Below, one piece after another: positions 42,147 to 55,168 of a DNA stretch of 64,000 nt. Made by a program: the position numbers and the translations under genes. The stretch comes from Thermoanaerobacterium xylanolyticum LX-11 (GTDB lineage: Bacteria > Bacillota > Thermoanaerobacteria > Thermoanaerobacterales > Thermoanaerobacteraceae), in contig NC_015555.1 in NCBI RefSeq assembly GCF_000189775.2, forward strand, positions 817,001-881,000, given 5' to 3'. The notes under the pieces were generated by a model that was not told the DNA's origin, made no database searches, and saw only the letters and a list, made by a program, of their open reading frames with translations. Each line of letters begins with the position of its first letter. Positions within the stretch are counted from its first letter, which is position 1.

Positions 42147-42419
42147 GTGAAAAAAACGGTCCATCTTAATTTGACAGGCCATGTGCAAGGTGTTGGGCTT
42201 AGGTATTCTGTTTACAACATGGCTTTGCGGCTTAATATAACTGGATATGCAAAGAATCTGTACGATGGAAGTGTTGAAATTGTGGCAGAAGGCAATGAAG
42301 AGGATATAAATATGCTTATCGATTACATAAAAAATGGGCTAAGATGGGCAAGGGTAGAAAGTATAGCTCAAAAATGGGATGACTACCAAGGAATGTATCA
42401 CACTTTTGAGATAATGTAG
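42147..42419 (+). CDS. acyP: Acylphosphatase
   Basis: 90-aa acylphosphatase hydrolysing carboxyl-phosphate bonds (for example 1,3-bisphosphoglycerate, carbamoyl phosphate). GHVQGVGLRY carries the catalytic Arg and GYAKNLYDGSVEI the catalytic Asn. It starts with GTG at 42147 behind GAAAGGAGGGG, 30 bp after the HAD gene, and is probably co-transcribed with it. Confidence 0.95.
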   Translation: MKKTVHLNLTGHVQGVGLRYSVYNMALRLNITGYAKNLYDGSVEIVAEGNEEDINMLIDYIKNGLRWARVESIAQKWDDYQGMYHTFEIM

Positions 42420-42515
42420 GTCACTTGTCTCCAAACTAAAAATATCCATTTTATAAACGGTTACAAGTATGTTATAATTGAAATGTGAATATTGATGTAT
42501 ATGAGGGTGTAGAAT

Positions 42516-43865
42516 ATGAAGCTGGATATGGGACTTAATTTAAAACAAGTACAGAAATTATTGATGACGCCTCAGCTTAAACAAGCCATTGAGATATTAC
42601 AGCTAAATTCGTACGAGCTAAATGAGCTTATCACAAGTGAATTGGAAACCAACCCTATGCTGGAGGCGTACGAAGATAAGGAAGACATCATTGAGATTTA
42701 CCATGAATTAAATAAAAATAGCGACCTTGAAAAATACAATTACAGCAGCGATGATGAAGAAAGAGACGACTTAAGCTTTGAAAACATGGTCTCGACTGAT
42801 ACGTCCCTCACAGATCATTTGCTGTTTCAACTTCATATAACACCTCTTACAAAGAAAATAAAAGAGATATGCAAAGTCATAATTTACGATCTTGACAGCA
42901 ATGGTTATCTAAACGATGATATCGAAAAACTCAGTGAAGATTACAATTACAGTGAAGAAGATATTATGACGGCTTTAAATGTAGTGCAATCATTTGACCC
43001 GCCTGGGATCGCAGCGAGAAATTTAACGGAATGCCTCATGCTTCAGTTAAAAAGCAAAAACATGTATAATGGCGTAGTAAAAGAAATTGTGGAAAATTAT
43101 TTAAACGAAATTGCGGACAACAAGCTTTCGTTTATAGCAAAGAAGTTGAATGTGGACATTAGAGAAGTGCAGAATGCTGTAGACGAGATAAAAAAGCTAA
43201 ATCCGAGGCCTGGAAGTAGTTTTTCAAGCTACAATGATATAAAATACGTCATTCCAGATGCTTATATAAAGAAGATAGACGGCGATTATGTTGTGCTTAT
43301 AAATGAGTCTTTGTATCCTGGCTTGAGGATAAATAAGTCTTATGAAAGTATTTTGACTGCTACTGATGATGACAATACAAGAAAATACCTTTCAAATAAA
43401 ATTCAGTCAGCTATGTGGCTTATAAAAAGCATTGAGTCGAGAAGGGATACTTTGTACAAAGTGTTAAGCGCGATAGTGAAAGAGCAAAGGTCATTTTTTG
43501 ACAGAGAGCAGAAATACATTAAACCTATGAACTTAAAGAAGATTGCAGATGCAGTAGGAGTTCATGAATCGACGGTAAGCAGGGCAGTAAACGGAAAGTA
43601 CGTTGATACACCTTTAGGTGTTTTTGAAATCAGATACTTCTTCCAAAGCGGCATCGGCAATGGCGATGGTGAGATGTTTTCGCAGGAAATGATAAAAGAG
43701 ATGATAAAGCAATTGATAAACGAAGAAGACCCTCAAGATACTTTAAGCGATCAAAAAATCGCTGAGATTTTGTCTCAAAAAGGCATAACGATATCGAGAA
43801 GGACTGTCGCTAAATACCGAGAAGAGATGAATATCCCATCGTCCAACAAGAGAAAAAGATATTGA
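42516..43865 (+). CDS. rpoN: RNA polymerase sigma-54 factor
   Basis: 449-aa RpoN. Region I is Gln/Leu-rich (LNLKQVQKLLMTPQLKQAIE), the central core-binding region includes DPPGIAARNLTECL, and the C-terminal DNA-binding part ends with the RpoN box SRRTVAKYREEMNIPSSNKR. It recognises -24/-12 promoters and needs AAA+ activators; the LevR-like activator and two such promoters are in this window. It sits just upstream of cggR, as in several Clostridia, and is separated from it by a terminator. Confidence 0.96.
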   Translation: MKLDMGLNLKQVQKLLMTPQLKQAIEILQLNSYELNELITSELETNPMLEAYEDKEDIIEIYHELNKNSDLEKYNYSSDDEERDDLSFENMVSTDTSLTDHLLFQLHITPLTKKIKEICKVIIYDLDSNGYLNDDIEKLSEDYNYSEEDIMTALNVVQSFDPPGIAARNLTECLMLQLKSKNMYNGVVKEIVENYLNEIADNKLSFIAKKLNVDIREVQNAVDEIKKLNPRPGSSFSSYNDIKYVIPDAYIKKIDGDYVVLINESLYPGLRINKSYESILTATDDDNTRKYLSNKIQSAMWLIKSIESRRDTLYKVLSAIVKEQRSFFDREQKYIKPMNLKKIADAVGVHESTVSRAVNGKYVDTPLGVFEIRYFFQSGIGNGDGEMFSQEMIKEMIKQLINEEDPQDTLSDQKIAEILSQKGITISRRTVAKYREEMNIPSSNKRKRY

Positions 43866-43866
43866 T

Positions 43867-43902
43867 AAAAGAGAGCAATAATTTTAGAAAATGCTCTCTT
43901 TT
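43867..43902 (+). terminator. Intrinsic terminator after rpoN
   Basis: AAAAGAGAGCA / TGCTCTCTTTT with an AT-rich loop, ending in a short T tract. Confidence 0.85.
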
Positions 43903-43915
43903 ATCATATTGTCTA

Positions 43916-43944
43916 TTGAAAAATTAGAAGTCTTAATATAAAAT
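43916..43944 (+). promoter_or_regulatory. Sigma-A promoter of the cggR-glycolysis operon
   Basis: TTGAAA (43916-43921), 17-bp spacer, TAAAAT (43939-43944), just after the rpoN terminator and upstream of the CggR operator candidate. Confidence 0.65.
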
Positions 43945-43980
43945 AGTATTGAAGGTAAAAATATTTATTTGATGTTTTGG

Positions 43981-44016
43981 TGGGACAGTTAAAATACAAC
44001 GGGTCTATAAAAGTCC
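43981..44016 (+). promoter_or_regulatory. Candidate CggR operator
   Basis: The second half, CGGGTCTATAAAAGTCC (44000-44016), fits the CggR half-site pattern CGGGAC-N6-TGTCC. The first, starting TGGGACAGTTAA (43981), is a more degenerate copy 19 bp upstream. As in Bacillus, it lies between the promoter and cggR, so CggR binding would block elongation until fructose-1,6-bisphosphate relieves it. Confidence 0.6.
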
Positions 44017-44034
44017 TGAAGAAGGTTTTGATAC

Positions 44035-45057
44035 ATGAATGACATAATATCATTACAACAGAAAATTGTGCCTGAGCTAATAGAACTGCTGCAAAAAAGG
44101 TATACTATAATGCGTAATATATATTTCAGCCAGCCAATAGGGAGGCGAGCTTTGTCATATCAGCTTAATATTGGCGAGAGGATAATAAGGACAGAGGTAT
44201 CTTTTTTGAAGCGACAAGGCCTTATCGATATAAATCCTTTAGGAATGACTGTGACTAAAGACGGCGAGAAACTTTTGGAGGAGCTTAAGGAGTTTATCCA
44301 TGAGTTAAAAGGCTTAAACAACTTGGAAAAAACTTTAAAAGATCGCCTGAAACTAAAAAAAGTCATCGTGATACCGGGTGATGTCGATAATGATAGGCTT
44401 ATAAAAAAAGACATGGGCAAATCTGCTGCAGCTTACCTTAAAAGCATAATAAAGAATGACAGCATCATTGCATTGACTGGCGGTTCAAGTGTGATGGAAG
44501 TTGCAAATGAAATGCCTCAGTGCTACACCAAATCAAATATAATGGTTGTACCTGCAAGAGGTGGCTTAGGTCGCGAAGTGGAAAAACAAGCAAATACAAT
44601 TGCATCAGTCCTTGCAAAAAAGTTAGGTGGTTCCTACAAAATGCTTCATATTCCTGACAACGTAGGTAAAGAAGCTATAGAGACCCTTATGAATGAGCCA
44701 GACATAAAAAGCGTTATTGACATATTGAAAGAAGCTGATATAGTGCTTTTTGGCATAGGACGTGCAGATGTGATGGCTGACAGGCGAAATTTACCTTCAT
44801 CGACTAAAGAGTATCTTAGGAGTGTTGGTGCCACGTCAGAAGCATTGGGCTTTTACTTAAACATAAACGGTGAAATAGTTTATGAGACGCCAAGCATATT
44901 TCTCACAAAGGATGATTTAAAAAAAGTCAAAAATTTGATAGCTGTTTCAGGTGGCAAAAGCAAAGCTGATGCGATTATATCAACTTGCATAAGTGGAATG
45001 GTGGATGTCCTCATAACTGATGAAGGTGCTGCATTTGAAATATTAAAAAGTTGTTAA
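44035..45057 (+). CDS. cggR: Central glycolytic genes regulator CggR
   Basis: 340-aa SorC/DeoR-family repressor. N-terminal HTH (IGRRALSYQLNIGERIIRTE) and a C-terminal sugar-phosphate-binding domain (about 90-340; ALTGGSSVMEVA, VPARGGLGREVEKQAN, SGGKSKADAI). It controls the gapA-pgk-tpiA-gpmI-eno genes that follow and responds to fructose-1,6-bisphosphate in Bacillus. First gene of the operon. Confidence 0.96.
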   Translation: MNDIISLQQKIVPELIELLQKRYTIMRNIYFSQPIGRRALSYQLNIGERIIRTEVSFLKRQGLIDINPLGMTVTKDGEKLLEELKEFIHELKGLNNLEKTLKDRLKLKKVIVIPGDVDNDRLIKKDMGKSAAAYLKSIIKNDSIIALTGGSSVMEVANEMPQCYTKSNIMVVPARGGLGREVEKQANTIASVLAKKLGGSYKMLHIPDNVGKEAIETLMNEPDIKSVIDILKEADIVLFGIGRADVMADRRNLPSSTKEYLRSVGATSEALGFYLNINGEIVYETPSIFLTKDDLKKVKNLIAVSGGKSKADAIISTCISGMVDVLITDEGAAFEILKSC

Positions 45058-45058
45058 T

Positions 45059-45072
45059 ACACCGAAAGGTGT
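45059..45072 (+). other. Stem-loop between cggR and gapA
   Basis: ACACC-GAAA-GGTGT sits just after the cggR stop. In Bacillus the cggR-gapA mRNA is cleaved near a stem-loop here, giving a stable gapA message; the same use is inferred. Confidence 0.5.
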
Positions 45073-45081
45073 TTAATATAA

Positions 45082-46116
<1,035 letters not shown>

Positions 46117-46122
46117 TATCAT

Positions 46123-46147
46123 AGGACAAGGCTTATAACCTTGTCCT
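46123..46147 (+). other. Stem-loop between gapA and pgk
   Basis: AGGACAAGG (46123-46131) pairs perfectly with CCTTGTCCT (46139-46147), with no U tract. It is probably a 3' stabiliser of gapA mRNA or a partial attenuator within the operon. The loop matches that of the rubrerythrin terminator. Confidence 0.6.
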
Positions 46148-46172
46148 AAAATATATAGATAGGAGGTATATC

Positions 46173-47354
46173 ATGAAAAAAACTGTAAGGGATATCGATG
46201 TAAAGGGCAAGAGAGTCCTTGTAAGGGTAGACTTTAATGTGCCTATGGACAGTGAAAAAAATATAACTGATGATACGAGAATAAAAGCGGCATTGCCTAC
46301 TATCCAATATCTTTTAGACAATAATGCAAAGGTGATATTAGTATCACACTTAGGAAGGCCGAAGGGCAAGTTCAACATGGAGTATTCTATGAAGCCTGTT
46401 GCAAAAAGGCTTTCAGAGTTACTCGGGAAACAAGTCATTGTAGCTGATGATGTAATAGGTGAAGATGCTAAGGCAAAAGCTAACGCATTGAAAGACGGTG
46501 AAGTGCTGCTTTTAGAAAATGTCAGATTCCACGCTGAAGAAGAGAAAAATGATCCGGATTTTTCAAAAGAGTTGGCATCATTGGCTGACGTATTCGTCAA
46601 CGATGCATTCGGTACAGCTCATAGAGCGCATGCATCTACAACGGGAGTTGCAAGTTACCTGCCAGCAGTATCTGGATTTTTAATTGAGAAAGAGTTAAAT
46701 TTCATGGGCGGTGCTTTGGAAAATCCAGAAAGACCTTTTGTAGCAATACTGGGCGGTGCAAAAGTTTCAGATAAAATTGGCGTCATCACGAACCTTTTAG
46801 ATAAAGTTGATAGTTTGCTTATTGGCGGCGGTATGGCATACACATTTATAAAGGCTGAAGGCCACGAAATAGGTAAATCCCTTTTGGAGGAAGATAAATT
46901 AGAGCTTGCCAAAGACTTAATCGAAAAGGCTAAGCAAAAAGGAGTCAAATTGCTTTTACCGGTAGATACAGTAGTCAGTGCAGAATTAAAATCAGGCGTT
47001 CCATATGAAGTGGTTGACATAGACAAGATGCCTAATGACAAAATCGGTGTAGACATTGGACCGAAGACAATTGAAGAATTTTCAAAAGTCATAAAAGGTG
47101 CAAAGACAGTAGTTTGGAATGGCCCTATGGGTGTATTTGAAATCAGAGAATTTGCAAAGGGAACAGAGGCAATCGCAAAAGCTATGAGTGAATGCAGTGG
47201 CACTACTATAATCGGTGGCGGAGATTCTGCTGCGGCAGTTGAACAGTTAGGCTATGCAGACAAAGTGTCACATATATCGACAGGTGGCGGTGCGTCATTA
47301 GAATTCTTAGAAGGCAAGGTATTGCCTGGAATAGCTGCATTAAACGACAAATAA
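46173..47354 (+). CDS. pgk: Phosphoglycerate kinase
   Basis: 393-aa PGK making ATP from 1,3-bisphosphoglycerate. The signature [14 protein letters not shown] is at the N-terminus, [10 protein letters not shown] follows, and the nucleotide-binding C-terminal domain has [16 protein letters not shown] and [21 protein letters not shown] precedes the ATG. Third gene in the operon; tpiA starts 13 bp later. Confidence 0.98.
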   Translation: MKKTVRDIDVKGKRVLVRVDFNVPMDSEKNITDDTRIKAALPTIQYLLDNNAKVILVSHLGRPKGKFNMEYSMKPVAKRLSELLGKQVIVADDVIGEDAKAKANALKDGEVLLLENVRFHAEEEKNDPDFSKELASLADVFVNDAFGTAHRAHASTTGVASYLPAVSGFLIEKELNFMGGALENPERPFVAILGGAKVSDKIGVITNLLDKVDSLLIGGGMAYTFIKAEGHEIGKSLLEEDKLELAKDLIEKAKQKGVKLLLPVDTVVSAELKSGVPYEVVDIDKMPNDKIGVDIGPKTIEEFSKVIKGAKTVVWNGPMGVFEIREFAKGTEAIAKAMSECSGTTIIGGGDSAAAVEQLGYADKVSHISTGGGASLEFLEGKVLPGIAALNDK

Positions 47355-47367
47355 AGAGGTGTTTTGA

Positions 47368-48114
47368 TTGAGAAGACCTATTATCGCAGGTAATTGGAAG
47401 ATGTACATGACGCCATCTGAAGCTATAAACCTTGTAAATGAGCTTAAGCCTTTAGTGTCTGGTGCAGAAGCAGAAGTTGTAGTAATACCACCGTTTGTGG
47501 ATCTTATAGACGTAAAGAAGGCCATAGATGGCTCTAACATAAAGTTAGGTGCACAGAATATGCACTGGGAAGAAAAAGGCGCATTTACAGGAGAAGTTTC
47601 ACCGACTATGCTCAAAGAGATAGGTGTAGAGTACGTCGTAATCGGCCATTCCGAGAGAAGACAGTATTTCGCTGAGACAGATGAGACTGTGAATAAAAAA
47701 GTTAAATCTGCATTAGGTCATGGTCTTAAGCCTATTGTATGTGTAGGCGAATCATTATCTCAAAGAGAAGCAGGAGAAGCTTTCAATGTAGTAAGAGAAC
47801 AGACAAAAAAAGCATTGGATGGCATTAGAAGTGAAGATGTCTTAAATGTCGTCATAGCTTATGAGCCTATTTGGGCTATTGGTACAGGTAAAACAGCTAC
47901 GTCGAAAGATGCAAATGACGTAATAAAGGTCATAAGAGAGACTATTGCAGACATATACGGTATAGACATCGCTAATGAGGTAAGAATACAATATGGTGGC
48001 AGTGTTAAACCTGATAATGCTAAAGAGCTTATGTCAGAAAGCGATATTGATGGTGCATTAGTGGGCGGAGCTAGCCTTAAAGCGCAGGATTTCGCTAAAA
48101 TTGTAAATTATTAA
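47368..48114 (+). CDS. tpiA: Triosephosphate isomerase
   Basis: 248-aa TIM barrel interconverting dihydroxyacetone phosphate and glyceraldehyde-3-phosphate. GNWKM (catalytic Lys), IGHSERR (His) and [14 protein letters not shown] (Glu and loop 6) are all present. It starts with TTG at 47368 behind AAGAGGTG. Unlike many Clostridia, it is not fused to pgk. Confidence 0.98.
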   Translation: MRRPIIAGNWKMYMTPSEAINLVNELKPLVSGAEAEVVVIPPFVDLIDVKKAIDGSNIKLGAQNMHWEEKGAFTGEVSPTMLKEIGVEYVVIGHSERRQYFAETDETVNKKVKSALGHGLKPIVCVGESLSQREAGEAFNVVREQTKKALDGIRSEDVLNVVIAYEPIWAIGTGKTATSKDANDVIKVIRETIADIYGIDIANEVRIQYGGSVKPDNAKELMSESDIDGALVGGASLKAQDFAKIVNY

Positions 48115-48126
48115 GGAGAGGATTGC

Positions 48127-50975
<2,849 letters not shown>

Positions 50976-50989
50976 TTTATCTCTGCATA

Positions 50990-51026
50990 AAAAGAAGCTC
51001 AGTATCAATATACCTGAGCTTCTTTT
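50990..51026. terminator. Strong bidirectional terminator after eno
   Basis: AAAAGAAGCTCAG (50990-51002) pairs with CTGAGCTTCTTTT (51014-51026), a perfect 13-bp stem. It overlaps the last codons of the convergent small membrane protein gene. Confidence 0.9.
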
Positions 51027-51334
51027 AAATTTTTCTTTTCAAATCCGATCGCATCTACAAATGCACCTGATGCAATCATAAAACTGCCAGCCAAAATAAG
51101 CAAATCAGGATTTTCGATGATAATTTCATCTTTGTTTTCATTTTGTCTTATCGATATTATATTTAGGGCGTACAGTAAAAAAGTTCCTATAAAAATAATC
51201 CATCTGCCAGAAACTGCAAGATTTTCTTTTGTTATTCCATCGCTATTTATACCTATTGCGAAAAGTATATAACCGATAGCTGTTACAAGAGAGCTTGCAG
51301 ACGATAACTTTGAAATAATGGAAGATAGCGTCAT
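51005..51334 (-). CDS. Small membrane protein of unknown function
   Basis: 109-aa protein with about three hydrophobic segments (SLVTAIGYILFAIGI, WIIFIGTFLLYALNII, DLLILAGSFMIASGAFVDAI). No family recognised. The start at 51334 is chosen for AAAGGA 8 bases upstream; an ATG at 51343 overlaps that site. Its last codons lie in the eno terminator stem, an economical convergent arrangement. Confidence 0.75.
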   Translation of the reverse strand: MTLSSIISKLSSASSLVTAIGYILFAIGINSDGITKENLAVSGRWIIFIGTFLLYALNIISIRQNENKDEIIIENPDLLILAGSFMIASGAFVDAIGFEKKNLKEAQVY

Positions 51335-51488
51335 AAAAATCATCCTTTATAATCTTGTTAACTAATTTATGCTATTCATTGTATTAGAAATATGTGTGCA
51401 TTGTATTTAAAAGTATCTTGATATAATTAACTTATAGGTGATAAAATAGTATTATGATTATGCAAAAAAAGAAATGGGATGTGATAAA

Positions 51489-51863
51489 ATGCCAAGACCT
51501 CAAAAATGCAGATGGGTAAAATGTGAACCAAACATAAATTATTTTAAGCCAGTAGGAATACCTATGCACTCATTAAGTGAAGTGGTGCTTACAGTTGAAG
51601 AGTTTGAAGCTATACGTCTAAAGGATTTAGAAGGATTAGAACAAGAAGATTGTGCGGAAAGGATGAAAGTATCAAGGCCTACATTTTTTAGGATCATCAT
51701 GTCAGCTCGTGAAAAAGTTGCAGATGCACTTGTAAATGGCAAAGCCATAAGAGTAGAAGGCGGCAATTACAAAGTCTACGGTGAAGACGTACCCCACCAT
51801 GGACATGGACATTGCAATAGGCATGGCATGATGGGTGAATCAATTTCTGATGAAGAAAATTAG
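51489..51863 (+). CDS. DUF134 family protein
   Basis: 124-aa DUF134 protein. MPRPQKCRWVKCEPNINYFK at the N-terminus, then LTVEEFEAIRLKDLEGLEQE and a sigma-like HTH (CAERMKVSRPTFFRIIMSAR) are the family hallmarks, suggesting a DNA-binding regulator. The C-terminus is His/Cys-rich (HHGHGHCNRHGMM), a likely metal site. Members often neighbour NifB/MTH1175-like dinitrogenase iron-molybdenum cofactor proteins, but none is here. The start at 51489 matches the family start; the RBS is weak. Confidence 0.9.
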   Translation: MPRPQKCRWVKCEPNINYFKPVGIPMHSLSEVVLTVEEFEAIRLKDLEGLEQEDCAERMKVSRPTFFRIIMSAREKVADALVNGKAIRVEGGNYKVYGEDVPHHGHGHCNRHGMMGESISDEEN

Positions 51864-51933
51864 TACTTGATATAAATATGCTATTGCTATATAATATATA
51901 ATAGTATAAATATGATTTTCGGAGGTTAAACAT

Positions 51934-52173
51934 ATGCTAAAAATAATAGTACTTATAATTCATATTATTGTTAGTTTGTTTATGATGGCAGTTATACTCT
52001 TGCAACAAGGGAAAAGTGCAGGTATATCCGGGGCAATTGCAGGTGGTGCAGAGACTTTCTTTGGTAAAAACAAGGCCAGGACGATGGAAGGTACTTTGGA
52101 GAGGCTTACGACGATAAGCGCCGTAGTTTTCATAATTACTTCATTGATATTGACGTTGCTGATGGGAAAATAA
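51934..52173 (+). CDS. secG: Preprotein translocase subunit SecG
   Basis: 79-aa SecG with two TM helices (IVLIIHIIVSLFMMAVILLQ and ISAVVFIITSLILTLL) and the conserved loop QGKSAGISGAIAGGAETFFG. It assists SecYE protein export. GGAGG precedes the ATG. It often lies downstream of eno in Firmicutes and does so here with two small genes between. A clear terminator follows. Confidence 0.96.
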   Translation: MLKIIVLIIHIIVSLFMMAVILLQQGKSAGISGAIAGGAETFFGKNKARTMEGTLERLTTISAVVFIITSLILTLLMGK

Positions 52174-52188
52174 TATCGTCTATATAAA

Positions 52189-52216
52189 ATAAAACCCTTA
52201 TTGGGTTTTATTTTTG
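52189..52216 (+). terminator. Intrinsic terminator after secG
   Basis: ATAAAACCC (52189-52197) pairs with GGGTTTTAT (52203-52211), followed by TTTTT. Confidence 0.85.
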
Positions 52217-52228
52217 TGAGAAGGTGAT

Positions 52229-53242
52229 ATGATGAAAATAAGGGAAATATCCGAGGATATGGAGTATAAGATACTATCACCGTACGCAGCACACAGCAGA
52301 GAATCAAAAGGGAGAACAAGAGACGAGGAAAAGTGCGATATTCGCACAGATTACCAAAGGGATAGAGACAGAATCATACATTGTAAGGCTTTTAGGAGAT
52401 TGAGTCATAAGACGCAGGTTTTTATATCTCCTGAAGGTGACCACTACAGGACGAGACTTACGCATACTTTGGAAGTTGCACAAATATCAAAAACTATCGC
52501 AAGGGCATTGCGGCTTAACGAAGATTTAACCGAAGCCATAGCATTAGGTCATGATTTAGGGCATACCCCTTTTGGCCATTCTGGTGAGGATGTTCTAAAT
52601 AGGCTTTTAAAAGATGGCTTTAGGCATAGTGTCCAAAGCTTAAGAGTGGTGGATGTGATAGAAAATAATGGTTTAGGGCTTAATCTGACATGGGAAGTGC
52701 GAGATGGCATCTTAAATCATTCCACATCCGGAAATCCTGGAACATTGGAAGGTAAAATCGTTCAATTAGCAGACAAGATTGCCTATGTGAATCACGATAT
52801 TGATGATGCAATTCGAGGCAAAGTATTGACAAATGATGATATACCAAAAGATTTAAGGCGTATATTAGGAGATACTCACAGCAAGAGGATAAACACAATG
52901 GTTAAGGACATAATTGAAAACAGCATGGGAAAAGATAGTATCTCCATGAGCCGTGAGATTTATGATGCTACTTACAGCCTTAGAGATTTTTTGTTTAAAA
53001 AGGTTTATATAGGTTCGAAGGCAAAAAGCGAAGAGGCAAAAGCGAAAAAAGTTGTTGAACAGCTTTTTTATTATTTTTGTGAAAATGTGGACGACATGCC
53101 AGAGGAATTTATCGAATTAACACATGAATATGGTAAAGAACGGGCAGTTGCTGACTATATAGCAGGAATGACTGATAAATACGCTATAACAAAGTATAAA
53201 GAGATTTTCTTACCATCACCGTGGGAAGATAAAAATTTCTAA
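52229..53242 (+). CDS. dgt: dGTPase-like HD-domain triphosphohydrolase
   Basis: 337-aa HD-superfamily dNTP triphosphohydrolase. HYRTRLTHTLEVAQISKTIA, then ALGHDLGHTPFGHSGE and KIVQLADKIAYVNHDIDD supply the metal-binding His/Asp residues. It degrades dGTP or other dNTPs to nucleoside and triphosphate. GAAGGTG precedes paired ATGs (52229, 52232). It is the first gene of the dgt-dnaG-sigA block typical of Clostridia. Confidence 0.95.
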   Translation: MMKIREISEDMEYKILSPYAAHSRESKGRTRDEEKCDIRTDYQRDRDRIIHCKAFRRLSHKTQVFISPEGDHYRTRLTHTLEVAQISKTIARALRLNEDLTEAIALGHDLGHTPFGHSGEDVLNRLLKDGFRHSVQSLRVVDVIENNGLGLNLTWEVRDGILNHSTSGNPGTLEGKIVQLADKIAYVNHDIDDAIRGKVLTNDDIPKDLRRILGDTHSKRINTMVKDIIENSMGKDSISMSREIYDATYSLRDFLFKKVYIGSKAKSEEAKAKKVVEQLFYYFCENVDDMPEEFIELTHEYGKERAVADYIAGMTDKYAITKYKEIFLPSPWEDKNF

Positions 53243-53277
53243 TATGTAAAAATTTCAAGAAGGATTTTAGGAATTTA

Positions 53278-53350
53278 TGTCGAATATATTAATTCCATGA
53301 AAATTTTATAATTCTTTTTTAAAAAGAGGATTTTCCTATTTTTTGTCGAA
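53278..53350 (+). promoter_or_regulatory. Two candidate Spo0A boxes upstream of dnaG-sigA
   Basis: TGTCGAA occurs at 53278-53284 and again at 53344-53350, 66 bp apart, each followed by a TATTAATT-like stretch. They frame the only intergenic region before dnaG, so sporulation control of the primase/sigma-A operon is plausible. Confidence 0.45.
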
Positions 53351-53371
53351 CTATTAATTAAGGTGGTGTTT

Positions 53372-55168
53372 ATGTCTTATTCAAAAGACGTAATTGATAG
53401 GGTAATAGAAGAAAATGATATAGTTGATGTTGTCTCAAGTTATGTTTCGCTTAAAAAATCTGGCAAAGACTTTAAGGGATTGTGCCCATTTCATCATGAG
53501 AAAACACCATCTTTCAATGTAAGCCAAGAGAAGCAGCTTTATCATTGTTTTGGTTGCCAAGCCAGCGGAAATGTCATTACCTTTGTAATGAATATTGAAA
53601 ATGTAGGTTTTAAGGAGGCCGTTGAGTTCTTGGCAGATAGAGCTGGTATAGAGATTGAAGAAGAAAATTTGTCAGGTTTAGAGTATCAGAAAAAAAAGCT
53701 GAAAGATGAAATATATGAAGTAAATAGGTTAGCTGCTTTGTTTTACCACAGGTATCTTTATTCAAAATTTGGACAGGCTGCATTAAAATACCTCTATGAT
53801 AGGGGCATAGACGACATTACGATAAAGAGATTTGGATTGGGGTTTTCTCCGCCAAGTGGACTTGAATTGCTTAAGTATTTAAAGCGCCGCAATTACAATA
53901 CTGACGTACTTGTAAGCGCTGGTCTTGTTTCAAAAAGCAGCACTGGATCATATTACGATAGATTTAAAAATCGGGTAATGTTTCCTATAATAGACGAGAA
54001 AAACAATGTGATAGGTTTTGGCGGCAGAGTCATGGATGATGCAAAGCCAAAGTATTTAAATACTCCTGAGACGGTTGTTTTTAAAAAAGGAAAGACCTTA
54101 TATGGAATTAATTACGCCAAAAAATCTAAAGAAGATATGTTTATTATCGTTGAAGGATATATGGATGCTATAGCATTGTACCAAAGCGGACTAGACAATG
54201 TTGTCGCATCGTTGGGCACTGCGCTGACTTTAGAGCAAGGTAGACTTATAAAAAAGTACAAAAACACTGTCGTAATTTCATATGACGCAGATGAAGCAGG
54301 CATTGAGGCCACAATGAGAGGTCTTAACCTTTTAGATGAACTGGACCTAAATGTAAATATATTGACAGTACCTAATGGCAAGGACCCTGATGAATATGTG
54401 AGAAAAGAGGGTTTTGATGCATTTAAAAAGCTTCTTGAAAAGACAGATACATTGATAGAATATAAGATAAAGAAGTACAAGCAAGATTTGGATTTAGAAA
54501 AACCATCAGACAGGATAAAGTATATCAAAAAGGTGTGCAAGGATCTTGCCACAGTTAAAGACGAAGTAAAGCGAGATGTGTATATTTCCATCGTATCAGA
54601 AGACGCTGAAATACCTGAAAACACTATTAGAGCAGAAATAGACCAATTTGTCAAGGGTTTTTTGCAAAATAATAAAAAAATTAGGTATACAGTTGGCAAT
54701 AATAGGCATAATATTAAATACAGTGGAGCAAAAAAGATACCGTCTCTTAAGTACTTGATTGCACTGCTTTTAATTGACAACAAGCTTTATAGCAGGGTGA
54801 AAGGGAAGCTTTCTGTAGATGACATCGAAGACGAACATTTAAAGGCAGTGATGTCGTATATTTTTGAAAGGCTTGAAGATGGTGGCCATGTGGATGTAAA
54901 AGACCTAAGCTTTATGCTGGACAATGCTGATTTAAAAGACGAATTTAACGATATATTCAACGTGCTGTATAGCGAGAAAGTGGCAAGCGAAAAAATAGTG
55001 GATGACTGTGTAAGAGAGATAATCAAAGACGACATACGAAGAAAAATAGCGAGCATTAAACGCGAAATTGACGATTCATATAATGCTGGTGACATTGAGA
55101 AGGAAAGAGAACTTTTGATACAATTACAGAAATATGAAAAGGAGATGCTGAATTTAAAAAATGGCTGA
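53372..55168 (+). CDS. dnaG: DNA primase
   Basis: 598-aa DnaG. The N-terminal zinc site [11 protein letters not shown] with [11 protein letters not shown] binds template. The TOPRIM core has [16 protein letters not shown] near residue 256 and YDADEAG, and the C-terminal part (about 430-598) is the DnaB-interacting region. It synthesises replication primers. The ATG at 53372 follows AAGGTGGTG. The end overlaps the sigA start by 8 bp if the first sigA ATG is used. Confidence 0.97.
   Translation: MSYSKDVIDRVIEENDIVDVVSSYVSLKKSGKDFKGLCPFHHEKTPSFNVSQEKQLYHCFGCQASGNVITFVMNIENVGFKEAVEFLADRAGIEIEEENLSGLEYQKKKLKDEIYEVNRLAALFYHRYLYSKFGQAALKYLYDRGIDDITIKRFGLGFSPPSGLELLKYLKRRNYNTDVLVSAGLVSKSSTGSYYDRFKNRVMFPIIDEKNNVIGFGGRVMDDAKPKYLNTPETVVFKKGKTLYGINYAKKSKEDMFIIVEGYMDAIALYQSGLDNVVASLGTALTLEQGRLIKKYKNTVVISYDADEAGIEATMRGLNLLDELDLNVNILTVPNGKDPDEYVRKEGFDAFKKLLEKTDTLIEYKIKKYKQDLDLEKPSDRIKYIKKVCKDLATVKDEVKRDVYISIVSEDAEIPENTIRAEIDQFVKGFLQNNKKIRYTVGNNRHNIKYSGAKKIPSLKYLIALLLIDNKLYSRVKGKLSVDDIEDEHLKAVMSYIFERLEDGGHVDVKDLSFMLDNADLKDEFNDIFNVLYSEKVASEKIVDDCVREIIKDDIRRKIASIKREIDDSYNAGDIEKERELLIQLQKYEKEMLNLKNG

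Noticed and set aside
54112-54783. 223-codon minus-strand frame inside dnaG, and similar long antisense frames in pgk (46655-47203) and cimA (6685-7320)
   Set aside because: They are shadows of strongly coding + strand genes, without RBS or family resemblance; Ser/Leu/Ile-rich composition is typical of reverse frames.
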